This document shows, piece by piece, positions 45,316-53,508 of a DNA stretch of 64,000 nucleotides. Each line of letters opens with the position of its first letter. Within the stretch, counting starts at the first letter, position 1. The stretch lies in the NCBI GenBank assembly GCA_965231815.1, contig OZ246890.1:2728001-2792000 (forward strand), given 5' to 3'. The stretch comes from JAPPFW01 sp965231815. Lineage in GTDB: Bacteria; Actinomycetota; Acidimicrobiia; Spongiisociales; Spongiisociaceae. Made by a program: the position numbers and the translations under genes. The notes beneath the pieces are model-generated. The model was not told the origin of the DNA. It did not search any database and saw only the letters and a program-made list of their open reading frames with translations.

Positions 45316-46005
45316 TCACCTGTCCGGTGAACGCGTCTTGGGTTCAAAGGGACACAGGTTCCTGATGTCACACTGCCAGCAACGCGGCCGCCGCGATTCG
45401 CATATGTCCCGGCCGAACTGGATGATACGCATGGAGAGTCGCCTCCATTCGTGCCTCGGCACCAACGCCTTCAGGTCCTGCTCGATCTTCACCGGATCGG
45501 TCTCTCGGGTGAGGTTGAGACGGTTGGTAATCCTTTTGACATGGGTGTCGACCGCAATGGCGGGCTGTCCGAAGGCTTCCGCCAGAACCACCGAAGCAGT
45601 CTTGCGACCCACGCCCCTCAGGGTAACCAACTCGGCCATTTCTCCTGGTACGACCCCTTCGTAGTGATCGACCAGATCCTGGGACAAACTGATAATCGAG
45701 CGGGTCTTCTGCCGGTAGAAACCGGTGGAGAAGATCACCTTTTCTACTTCCTCGGGATTGGCGTCGGCCAGATCCTCGGGATCAGGCCACCGAGCGAACA
45801 ATCCGGGAGTAGCTCGGTTCACATTCTCGTCCGTAGTCTGAGCGGAAATAACGGTCGAGACCAGCAACTCGAAGGGGTTGGTGTAGTTCAACGCGGTGCC
45901 GATATCCGGATACCGGCGCGCCAGACGGTTGACTACGCGCCTGGCAAAGCCCCTCTCCCCGGGAGTGGGTACCGTACCGTTCGCCCGCTTCTCGCCTCGT
46001 GCCAT
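45316..46005 (-). CDS. nth: Endonuclease III
   Basis: Nth removes oxidised pyrimidines from DNA. The 229-residue protein has the helix-hairpin-helix LVTLRGVGRKTASVVLAEAF with catalytic Lys (~residues 128-147), the catalytic Asp in AVDTHVKRI, and the C-terminal 4Fe-4S ligands C-x6-C-x2-C-x5-C (CESRRPRCWQCDIRNLC). All key residues are present. It lies divergent from the MATE gene. Confidence 0.95.
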   Translation of the reverse strand: MARGEKRANGTVPTPGERGFARRVVNRLARRYPDIGTALNYTNPFELLVSTVISAQTTDENVNRATPGLFARWPDPEDLADANPEEVEKVIFSTGFYRQKTRSIISLSQDLVDHYEGVVPGEMAELVTLRGVGRKTASVVLAEAFGQPAIAVDTHVKRITNRLNLTRETDPVKIEQDLKALVPRHEWRRLSMRIIQFGRDICESRRPRCWQCDIRNLCPFEPKTRSPDR

Positions 46006-46097
46006 GTAGATCAGAGACTAACCCTGATTCCGAACCCCTGACCGCTACACGGCGGTATACATCCGTGTCCGTAGCCGGTCATAAGCTATCGGTGGGC

Positions 46098-47381
46098 ATG
46101 TTTCGGGTAAATGACGACGACCGGGTAATCCTGAGGCTGGCGGTTCCGGCCTTCGGAGCGCTGGCCGCCGAACCGCTCGTCGCGCTGGTGGATACGGCGT
46201 TTGTAGGCCGACTGGGGGAGGAACCCCTGGCTGCTCTAGGGGTCGTGACATCGTTACTCGGCTTGGCTTTCTTCGTTTTTGTCGCTCTGGCGTATGCCAG
46301 TACACCGTTGTTGGCCCGGGCAATCGGAGAAGGAAATCACTCTCGGGCCGAGGTGCTAACCGGCCAGGTATTGATGATCGCCCTCATGCTGGTGGTGATC
46401 GGCGTAGTGGTGTTCGAAACGGCGCCGACCGGATTGGTGCGGTTGATGGGCGCCGACCCCGAAGTGGAAGCCTTGGCTGTTTCCTACCTGCGTATCCGAG
46501 GGCTCGGCCTCCCCGGAATCCTGGCCGTCACGGTCGGGCATGCCATCTACCGAGGTGTGGGTGATACCCGCACACCCATGTTCGTGAGCCTCGGCCTGAG
46601 TCTGGTCAACGCCATCCTCGACGCGGTGTTCATCCACTGGTTCGGGTGGGGATTGGCCGGAGCGGGCTTCGCCTCGGTGATAGCCCAGTCATCCGGCGGG
46701 GCAATTCTTGTTTACCTGATCCTGGCGGGTCGGACCGGTCTTACGGTAAGGTGGACGGCTCCCCGCGTTCGAGAAATGAGCGCCTTGATCGGAGCCGGTT
46801 CAGCGCTGTTCGTGCGCACCTTTGCTCTGGTTGCCACCTTCACGGTATCAACCTCGGCAGCGGCGCGCCTGGGGGTCACCGAGGTGGCCGCCCACCATGT
46901 GGCGATCCAGATCTGGAGCCTCCTCTACATGGTGGTTGACTCGGTGGCGATAGCCGCTCAGCACCTAGTCGCGACCCACCTGCCCAGCCACCGGGAAACC
47001 GCCGCCCGTCTCGCCAGACGCATGCTCGCCTGGGGAGTGATCTGGGGAATCATGCTCGCGGTGATCTTCTGGGCCCTTCGATATGAGCTGCCCGGATGGC
47101 TTACCCATGAACCGTCGGTAGTGATCCTGGCCTCCTCGCTGATGCCTTTTGTGGCGGTTTCCCAGCCGCTGAACAGCGTGGTGTTCGTTCTCGACGGAAT
47201 CATGATCGGCGCCGCGGATTTCCGATTCTTGGCAGTGGCCATGATCGGAGCTTCGTTGCTCACCAACGTGATGCTGGTCTCCGCCGGTTCTCTGAACGGA
47301 ATATGGTGGGCGATCATGACCTTGATGGTGGCTCGTTTCGTTCCGCTCGGCTGGCGTTACTTGCGGATCATGGCTGATTGA
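46098..47381 (+). CDS. MATE-family efflux transporter
   Basis: The ~427-residue protein (ATG 46098 preferred) has about twelve membrane segments with MATE features: LAVPAFGALAAEPLVALVDTAFVGRLGEEPLAALG at the N-terminus and the repeat in the second half (IGAGSALFVRTFALVATFTVSTSAAARLGVTEVAAHHVAIQIWSL). Family members export cationic drugs or metabolites using Na+ or H+. The substrate is unknown. Confidence 0.9.
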   Translation: MFRVNDDDRVILRLAVPAFGALAAEPLVALVDTAFVGRLGEEPLAALGVVTSLLGLAFFVFVALAYASTPLLARAIGEGNHSRAEVLTGQVLMIALMLVVIGVVVFETAPTGLVRLMGADPEVEALAVSYLRIRGLGLPGILAVTVGHAIYRGVGDTRTPMFVSLGLSLVNAILDAVFIHWFGWGLAGAGFASVIAQSSGGAILVYLILAGRTGLTVRWTAPRVREMSALIGAGSALFVRTFALVATFTVSTSAAARLGVTEVAAHHVAIQIWSLLYMVVDSVAIAAQHLVATHLPSHRETAARLARRMLAWGVIWGIMLAVIFWALRYELPGWLTHEPSVVILASSLMPFVAVSQPLNSVVFVLDGIMIGAADFRFLAVAMIGASLLTNVMLVSAGSLNGIWWAIMTLMVARFVPLGWRYLRIMAD

Positions 47382-47414
47382 TGGACTCGGTACAGTCACG
47401 CGGCGCGTCTCAGC

Positions 47415-48629
47415 TCAGCGCATAGGGCCGCCCAGGGTCTCCGGGATCAGGGTCTGTACGAACACAGCGAGCAGGACAGCCGACCCGAGCATGGCGACCG
47501 TCGCCGGTAGCCCCCAAAGGTCGATGGTGTAACCGGCGATGAACAGTCCGAGCATCGAACCGAGTACCGCGATTGCGTGCAACCATTGGGAGGCGGTGGT
47601 CCGCATGTCAGTGGGGAAGAGCTCGGTGCGTTGCGTTGCGCTCACCGGATGGGCGATCGAACTCGCTAGAGCGGAGATGGTGGCTGCCGCCAGCAATAGG
47701 CGAGGACTGGACCACCAGTAGAAGGCTATCCCACCACCGATACCGGTGACCAGCCCCATGACAATGGCCGGTTTGCGTCCTAGGGAATCGGCAAGGCGCC
47801 CTCCCAGGAAGAATCCGATACCGCCCACGGTTCCCCCCACCAGCATTATCCGAGCCGCATCAGAGGTGGCGAAGCCCAGTCCGTTAACCATGTGCTCGAA
47901 AGCGAAGGTGACGGCGACCGCGGAGAAGGCACTGACCAATAACCCGTAAATCGCCACCAGCCAGAAACGACCGGCATAGCGGCCATAGAGTGGGGACAGG
48001 AAGCCAACCGGTCGGCGTGGTCGGCCGAAGAGCGGACTCTCCTCAACTTGGCTCTTCAACAAGAGGTACAGGGGCAAACCGAGTACCGCAATAGCGAACA
48101 GCCAACGCCAGCCTTGTTCGTCTAGTTGGGCAATGGGGAGAGCAACCAGTCCGGCGCCCGATCCGAGCGCCACGGCCGTCGTGTAAATGCTGATACCCCA
48201 TGCCCGGTTGTCCCACCTCAGTTGCTCGGCAAGAAGGACTGTAGCCAGCATGGCTGCCGCAGCCGCACCCATCCGGGCCAGTACCTGGAAGGCGACATAG
48301 ATTGAAGGCGAGACCGCCACCGCGGTGGCGCCGGTAGCCAGGAGCAACACCAGGTACGCGAAGAGGAACGGACCGCGACGTCCCCAGCGGTCCCCCAATA
48401 CCGCGTAGACGACTGCTAGCAGCGCGCCGATCCGGGCTATCGCGAACAGGCGACTCATCTCGGAGCCGGTCAGGTCGAAAGCGATCCGTACGAACGGGAG
48501 CGTGTTCACGGCCTGCGTCTGGGCATAGCCCTGGAAGAGACCCGCCAGATACATCAACAAAAGCAGGCGGCGATCTTGGGGACGGAAACTCGCAACCGGC
48601 CCGAAAAGCCTCACCAGCCGCTTCAGCAT
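47415..48629 (-). CDS. MFS transporter
   Basis: The 404-residue protein has about twelve membrane helices and the MFS motif A in both halves (GDRWGRRGPF, ~residue 80; GGRLADSLGRKPAI, ~277). The C-terminal half has TQRTELFPTDMRTTASQWLHAIAVLGSMLG, typical of the sugar/metabolite porter branch. It is convergent with the MATE gene. The substrate is unknown. Confidence 0.88.
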   Translation of the reverse strand: MLKRLVRLFGPVASFRPQDRRLLLLMYLAGLFQGYAQTQAVNTLPFVRIAFDLTGSEMSRLFAIARIGALLAVVYAVLGDRWGRRGPFLFAYLVLLLATGATAVAVSPSIYVAFQVLARMGAAAAAMLATVLLAEQLRWDNRAWGISIYTTAVALGSGAGLVALPIAQLDEQGWRWLFAIAVLGLPLYLLLKSQVEESPLFGRPRRPVGFLSPLYGRYAGRFWLVAIYGLLVSAFSAVAVTFAFEHMVNGLGFATSDAARIMLVGGTVGGIGFFLGGRLADSLGRKPAIVMGLVTGIGGGIAFYWWSSPRLLLAAATISALASSIAHPVSATQRTELFPTDMRTTASQWLHAIAVLGSMLGLFIAGYTIDLWGLPATVAMLGSAVLLAVFVQTLIPETLGGPMR

Positions 48630-48799
48630 GCTCGCACAGCGGACAGTTCCGGAAGGTGACGAGTGATACTTCGGCCCGAGGCGCCGCGGAGAGTCGGAGT
48701 CGCGTGGGCCATTTTCCGTAGACTAGCCCTGATTATTTATGTTTCCACACGCTGCGGACATATCATGCCATAAGACGAGCAACGTCAGTGAGGAGGAAC

Positions 48800-49552
48800 A
48801 TGGAGCCAGCTAGCTTCCTGAGCGCTCTGGTGTTCGGCGTTCTTTCATTCGTGTCGCCGTGCGTTCTTCCACTGCTGCCCGGATATCTCGGATTGATGTC
48901 CGGTTACTCGGTCGTCGAACTCCAGGAGGGGAAGGCATCGAGCCTCCGGATGCTGCGGGTCACCCTGCTGTTCGTCCTGGGGTTGACGATAGTGTTCGTG
49001 TCTCTGGGTGCGGGGGCCACCTCCATCTCCGGTATCTTGATCCGCAACAAGACCGTCATAACCCAAGTTGCCGGGTGGCTGATCGTGTTGTTCGGGTTGG
49101 TGATCCTGGCTATGGCACTGAGCAACTCACCATGGCTGGCCTTTCTCGCCAGGGAGAGGAGACTTGACTTCAAACCGTCCCGGATGGGCGCTTGGGCGCC
49201 CATCCTCATGGGAATGGCGTTCGGATTCGGATGGACCCCCTGCATCGGACCGGTCCTCGCGGCCATCCTGACTCAGGCCGCCACCCAGGACACGGTGGTG
49301 AGAGGAATGTTCCTGCTGTTCCTGTTCTCGATGGGCATGGGCATTCCGTTTGTTATCGCCGGTTTGGGTGTTACCAAGCTGTATGCCGGAATCGGCCTGC
49401 TCCGACGTCACCTCCGGACGATCAACGTGATGTCCGGTCTATTGATGATCGTCTTCGGATGGTTGTTCATCACCGGGAGAATCACCGACCTGTCCAGCCT
49501 CATCAGCGAGTGGATGATCCGCCTCGGTCTGGAGAGGCTGGCGGAGATATAG
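48800..49552 (+). CDS. ccdA: CcdA/DsbD-like cytochrome c biogenesis protein
   Basis: The 250-residue membrane protein starts at ATG 48800 behind GAGGAGG. It has six hydrophobic segments and the two redox cysteines in SPCVLPLLPGYL (~residue 20) and WTPCIGPVLAAIL (~150). CcdA carries electrons across the membrane to thioredoxin-like proteins used in haem attachment or disulfide reduction. No other ccm genes are nearby. Its TAG stop codon is formed by a 115-bp repeat element. Confidence 0.9.
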   Translation: MEPASFLSALVFGVLSFVSPCVLPLLPGYLGLMSGYSVVELQEGKASSLRMLRVTLLFVLGLTIVFVSLGAGATSISGILIRNKTVITQVAGWLIVLFGLVILAMALSNSPWLAFLARERRLDFKPSRMGAWAPILMGMAFGFGWTPCIGPVLAAILTQAATQDTVVRGMFLLFLFSMGMGIPFVIAGLGVTKLYAGIGLLRRHLRTINVMSGLLMIVFGWLFITGRITDLSSLISEWMIRLGLERLAEI

Positions 49553-49662
49553 GAGGCTGCTGAAACAGCCCGTGCAAAGAGGTTCGCGCCCTGTATCGGA
49601 GTATTCACCACGTAGTCTGCCGGACTGCGAATCCCGCTAGATCATTTCTTAGTACCCTCATA
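49550..49662. repeat. 115-bp inverted-repeat element, copy 3 (MITE-like)
   Basis: A diverged 113-bp copy begins TAGGAGGCTGCTGAAACAG inside the ccdA stop codon and ends ...TTTCTTAGTACCCTCATA. TA borders are kept. Without it the stop would read TAG from the flanking TA and G. Confidence 0.75.
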
Positions 49663-49701
49663 GCAACCGGTAAACGGGCGTCCGATAGGAGGAAGGTGGC
49701 C

Positions 49702-50364
49702 GTGGCCGAAGTCGGTGTGAGGAAGCAGTTGGCTGAATTGGCGGTGGAAGCCAGCGGCTGTACTTCGTGCCGTCTGAGCGAAACCCGAACCCGAGTTGTG
49801 TTCGCCGACGGTACACCCCCTGCGGACCTCATGTTTATCGGGGAAGGACCCGGCTATTACGAGGATCGTGAGGGAGTGCCGTTTGTCGGTAGAGCGGGCC
49901 GGTTGCTGGACCGTCTGCTGGTTCAGGTCGGTTTGAATAGGAAAGACGTCTACATAGCCAACGTCGTCAAGTGTCGACCTCCCGGCAACCGGGACCCACG
50001 CCCTGACGAGATCGATGCCTGCAAGCACTTTCTGGTCAGCCAGATCAGGCTGGTGGATCCGATTGTGGTGATGACCTTGGGCAATTTCGCCACCAAGCTG
50101 CTGCTGAAGACCGCCACGGGTATTACCAGAACGCGGGGAACCACCTATCCCTGGTGGAATCGGGTGGTCATACCGACCTTCCATCCGGCAGCTGCGCTAC
50201 GCAGCGGACCGACCATGGCGGAGACGATCAGGGGCGACTTGGAGCTGGCGGTCCGGGAAATCCAGCGGCACAAAACGGAATCCCTATCCGATGAGGGACG
50301 GCTCGTGGATACCGCCGCCGACCCCGTCCGGCAGCCACCGGAACAGCTCGGGTTGTTCGGATGA
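49702..50364 (+). CDS. Uracil-DNA glycosylase, family 4/5 iron-sulfur type
   Basis: The ~220-residue protein removes uracil from DNA. It has the Fe-S cysteines CTSCRLSETRTRVVFADG (~residues 17-34), the catalytic-site motif GEGPGYYEDREGVPFVGRAG (~45), VVKCRPPGNRDP (~90), and TFHPAAALRSG (~160). Two GTG starts are possible (49696, 49702); the second is better spaced from AGGAGG. The stop overlaps the tsaE start (ATGA), so it leads the tsa operon. Confidence 0.9.
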   Translation: MAEVGVRKQLAELAVEASGCTSCRLSETRTRVVFADGTPPADLMFIGEGPGYYEDREGVPFVGRAGRLLDRLLVQVGLNRKDVYIANVVKCRPPGNRDPRPDEIDACKHFLVSQIRLVDPIVVMTLGNFATKLLLKTATGITRTRGTTYPWWNRVVIPTFHPAAALRSGPTMAETIRGDLELAVREIQRHKTESLSDEGRLVDTAADPVRQPPEQLGLFG

Positions 50365-50840
50365 TTATCCTGGAAGCCCCCACGGCCGCCGATACTCGCA
50401 GGCTGGGAAGGGCGCTGGCCGGACTGGTACGCAAGGGCGACATTATCCTCCTGACCGGAAGCCTCGGAACCGGCAAGACCGTCCTCGCCGCCGGGGTGGG
50501 AGAAGGCCTCGGAGTTTCCGAGCCACTCGTATCTCCGAGTTTCGTGCTGGCCCGGAGTTACACGGACGGGTTCATGCCGCTCGTGCACGCCGATGTCTAC
50601 CGCCTCGGGTCATCGGCTGAGTTCGAGGACCTGGACTTGCTCGAGGCGAGCCGAGACGGACTGCTGATGGTCGAATGGGGAGATTCGGTGGCGCCGTTGC
50701 TGCCGGACACCTATCTGACGGTGGAGCTTTCCGGAACCGGCGACGAGGCGCGGGTAGTCCGTCTCAAGCCCCGAGGCACATGGTTGGACCGCTCGTTGGG
50801 TGAGTTGGTTGAGGTGTCCGAGTTGAGGTACCTATCATGA
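50361..50840 (+). CDS. tsaE: tRNA threonylcarbamoyladenosine ATPase TsaE
   Basis: TsaE is the ATPase of the t6A37 tRNA modification complex. The 159-residue protein has the Walker A GSLGTGKTVLA (~residue 33), SPSFVLARSY (~60), HADVYRLGSSAEFEDLDL (~73-90) and LMVEWGDSVAPLLP (~98). Both ends overlap the neighbouring genes (ATGA), forming a coupled chain UDG-tsaE-tsaB-rimI-tsaD. Confidence 0.95.
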   Translation: MIILEAPTAADTRRLGRALAGLVRKGDIILLTGSLGTGKTVLAAGVGEGLGVSEPLVSPSFVLARSYTDGFMPLVHADVYRLGSSAEFEDLDLLEASRDGLLMVEWGDSVAPLLPDTYLTVELSGTGDEARVVRLKPRGTWLDRSLGELVEVSELRYLS

Positions 50841-51538
50841 AGGTCCTCGGGATCGAAACCGCGACCGGAGCATCTTCGGTGGCGCTCGTGGAGGACCGCA
50901 AAGTGGTGGCTTTCGCAAGCCGAGAAGGCAGGACCAAACATGAGCGCTTCCTCGTTCCCGCCCTGGACTTCTGCTTCGACCAAGCCGGGTGGAAGCCCGA
51001 AGACCTCGATGGCATTGCCGTCGACATAGGACCCGGCCTGTTCACGGGTATTCGTGTGGGCATCGCGACCGCCCAAGGGATGGCCGCCATGCTGGGGATA
51101 CCTCTGATGGCGGCATCATCCCTCGACGCCCTAGCTATACGTGCCGCTACCCGACACCGGCACATATGGTCGATAGTCGATGTGCGCCGGGGAGAAGTAG
51201 CCGTTGCGAGCTATCACCCGATGCCGGGTGGAGCGGTGATGGACTCACCACCTGAATTGGCGAGCTACGACAATCTGCGGGGAATCCTTGCATCCGACGC
51301 CCGAGACGTTCTGGTGGTTGGCGACCACGAGGCTCTGCCTGCGGCGGTTCTCCGTGGGATGCACCGGGTCAAGACCGGCCTGCCCCGATATCCGTCGGCT
51401 TCGGCGCTCGCTCAACTGGTAGCCCGCAGAGGCGAGCGAGGCGAGTTCGACCGAAGCGAGGTTAGGCCCATGTACATGCGGGAGCCGGACATCCGGTTGG
51501 GTTCGGTTCACCTCCGGGAGACCAGCCCATGGGCATGA
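50837..51538 (+). CDS. tsaB: tRNA threonylcarbamoyladenosine protein TsaB
   Basis: The 233-residue ASKHA-fold protein begins MKVLGIETATGASSVALVED and has DGIAVDIGPGLFTGIRVGIATAQGMA (~residues 55-80), typical of TsaB. It is the non-catalytic scaffold partner of TsaD and TsaE in t6A synthesis. It overlaps the neighbouring genes at both ends. Confidence 0.94.
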   Translation: MKVLGIETATGASSVALVEDRKVVAFASREGRTKHERFLVPALDFCFDQAGWKPEDLDGIAVDIGPGLFTGIRVGIATAQGMAAMLGIPLMAASSLDALAIRAATRHRHIWSIVDVRRGEVAVASYHPMPGGAVMDSPPELASYDNLRGILASDARDVLVVGDHEALPAAVLRGMHRVKTGLPRYPSASALAQLVARRGERGEFDRSEVRPMYMREPDIRLGSVHLRETSPWA

Positions 51539-52029
51539 CCCGAAGTCTATCGGTCCGGGAGATGAACCCTCAGGACCTCTCTCAAGTCATGGAACTGGAA
51601 CGTTCTACCTTCCAGACCCCTTGGACCAGGGAGATATTCGAAACGGAGATGGACAATGCGGGGCGGTGCTACCTGGTGGCTGAGCATTCCGACCGGATAG
51701 TGGGGTTCGGGGGGCTGATGGTGGTCGATGTAGACGCCCACATCAACACTCTGGCTACGGTACGCCCGGCGCCCGTACCGGCCATCGGAACGCGGTTGAT
51801 GCTCGCTCTCGTTAACCGGGGGCTTGAGCAGGAAGCCGAGTATCTGAGCCTGGAAGTCCGGGCTACAAACCATCGAGCACAAGAGTTCTACCGAAAGTTC
51901 GGCATGGCGCCGGTCGGAGTGCGGAAGTTCTACTACCAGGACGAGGACGCCCTTATCATGTGGGCCCACGACATCGGCGGACTCGAATACCGAGAACGAC
52001 TGGACCGTATCGAGAAGGCGCTGCCGTGA
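51535..52029 (+). CDS. rimI: Ribosomal-protein alanine N-acetyltransferase RimI-like
   Basis: This GNAT acetyltransferase of ~164 residues has the N-terminal MELERSTFQTPWTREIFETEM (~residues 19-39) and the LEVRATNHRAQEFYRKFGMAPVG block (~105-128), as in RimI. The acetyl-CoA motif normally R/QGxGxG is unusual here (RPAPVPAIGTRLM), so CoA binding may be altered. ATG 51535 sits in an ATGA overlap with tsaB; ATG 51529 is also possible. Confidence 0.82.
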   Translation: MTRSLSVREMNPQDLSQVMELERSTFQTPWTREIFETEMDNAGRCYLVAEHSDRIVGFGGLMVVDVDAHINTLATVRPAPVPAIGTRLMLALVNRGLEQEAEYLSLEVRATNHRAQEFYRKFGMAPVGVRKFYYQDEDALIMWAHDIGGLEYRERLDRIEKALP

Positions 52030-53030
52030 GCGAACCGGTAGTCCTGGCATTCGAAACCTCATGCGATGAAACGGCGGTAGCTGTGGTTCGGGGCCGGGAA
52101 GTTCTTTCGAACGTTCTGTCCTCGCAGGTCGAAATCCATGCTCGATTCGGTGGGGTGGTACCCGAGGTAGCGGCCCGCGCCCATGTGGAAGCTATCCGGT
52201 CCCTTACGCATACGGCTTTGAGTGAGGCCGGGGTGCATCCTGATGACCTGGACGGAATCGCCGCCACCCGAGGACCCGGCCTGGTTGGCGCCCTGTTGAT
52301 CGGCTTCTCGTTTGCCAAGGCGATGGCTTGGAGCCGCCGTCTCCCCTTCATCGGGATCGATCACATGGAGGGTCACCTCTTCGCACCTACCCTCGACTAC
52401 GAGGACTTCCAGCCCCCTGCTGTGGTGCTGCTGGCTTCCGGTGGCCACAGCCAGGTGGTGCTTGTGGAAGATTGGGGAAACTACCGGGTGCTGGGCCAGA
52501 CCATCGACGACGCCGCCGGTGAGGCATTCGACAAGCTGGCCAGGTTCATGGGACTCGGTTTCCCGGGCGGACCGGCCATCGACTCCTTATCGGAGAAGGG
52601 CGACCCGGACAGAATCAGGTTCCCTCGGGCTTTGCCGCAGCGACGCTACGATTTTTCTTTCTCCGGCCTCAAGACATCGGTGGTCACCAGGTTGGAGAAG
52701 GATCGGGCTTCCGGCGCCCTACCTAGCAGGGAAGACGTAGCGGCTTCCATCCAGGAAGCGATCGTCGATGTCCTGATACAGAAGACCATGAATGCTGTTG
52801 AAGATCGCCGGGTCGCAACGGTGGGAGGAGGCGGGGGAGTTCTCGCCAACCGTAGGCTGCGCAGCCGACTCCGGGAGGAAGCCGACCGGCGCGGCATCGG
52901 CCTTTTCCTTCCCCGTCCGATCATGTGTACCGACAACGCCGCCATGATCGGAGCCGCCGCGGGTTTCCGATTGGGGAGAGGCGAGTTAACCGGATGGGGT
53001 TCCCCGGTTGACTCATCGATGTCCCTCTAA
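52026..53030 (+). CDS. tsaD: tRNA N6-adenosine threonylcarbamoyltransferase TsaD
   Basis: TsaD transfers the threonylcarbamoyl group to A37 of ANN-decoding tRNAs. The 334-residue protein starts at GTG 52026, overlapping the rimI stop (GTGA). It shows FETSCDETAVAVV, GGVVPEVAARAHVEAI, the metal motif HMEGH (~residue 111-115), LASGGHSQVV, and CTDNAAMIG near the C-terminus with the metal Asp. All key residues are present. Confidence 0.96.
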   Translation: MSEPVVLAFETSCDETAVAVVRGREVLSNVLSSQVEIHARFGGVVPEVAARAHVEAIRSLTHTALSEAGVHPDDLDGIAATRGPGLVGALLIGFSFAKAMAWSRRLPFIGIDHMEGHLFAPTLDYEDFQPPAVVLLASGGHSQVVLVEDWGNYRVLGQTIDDAAGEAFDKLARFMGLGFPGGPAIDSLSEKGDPDRIRFPRALPQRRYDFSFSGLKTSVVTRLEKDRASGALPSREDVAASIQEAIVDVLIQKTMNAVEDRRVATVGGGGGVLANRRLRSRLREEADRRGIGLFLPRPIMCTDNAAMIGAAAGFRLGRGELTGWGSPVDSSMSL

Positions 53031-53059
53031 GGAGCGAACTACCCCACCCGTAACTAGTG

Positions 53060-53086
53060 CTAGCACTCTCTCTTCAAGTCTGCTAA
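53060..53086. promoter_or_regulatory. CIRCE operator (HrcA site)
   Basis: CTAGCACTC-N9-GTCTGCTAA matches the CIRCE consensus TTAGCACTC-N9-GAGTGCTAA at 15 of 18 arm positions, 95 bp upstream of groES. HrcA repression of groESL is therefore likely. Confidence 0.8.
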
Positions 53087-53180
53087 GTTAACACTCGTTT
53101 GGTGTGACTGCTAACTGCCCGCATCGGGTGGTCGGCCCGCACCGAGGAAGAATTATTCACCCGTTCAAGGAGGACTTCGG

Positions 53181-53471
53181 ATGAATCTGAAGCCACTCGG
53201 CGGCCGCGTGATCGTCAGTCCCAACGAGGATGACGAGCAGCGGACCCCGTCGGGACTGGTAATCCCGGACACCGCCAAGGAGAAGCCGCAGACCGGCACC
53301 ATCCTGGCAGTGGGCCCTGGTGATGTCAGCGACGCAGGTGAGCGCATTTCTCTCGAGGTTTCGGTAGGAGATGTGGTCGTCTACTCAAAGTTCGCCGGCA
53401 CGGAACTTAAGTACGAAGGCAATGAGTACCTGATCCTCGCGTCCCGCGACCTTCTGGCGATCGTCGGCTGA
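53181..53471 (+). CDS. groES: Co-chaperonin GroES
   Basis: The 96-residue GroES starts at ATG 53181 behind AAGGAGG. It has NLKPLGGRVIVSPNEDDEQRTPSGLVIPDTAKEKPQTGTILAVGPG with the mobile loop, and the C-terminal GNEYLILASRDLLAIV. It caps the GroEL folding chamber. It is followed 37 bp later by groEL, under the CIRCE site. Confidence 0.98.
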   Translation: MNLKPLGGRVIVSPNEDDEQRTPSGLVIPDTAKEKPQTGTILAVGPGDVSDAGERISLEVSVGDVVVYSKFAGTELKYEGNEYLILASRDLLAIVG

Positions 53472-53508
53472 CGGTTGGGGTAGGACAGGATTAGAGGAAG
53501 GAAATCAA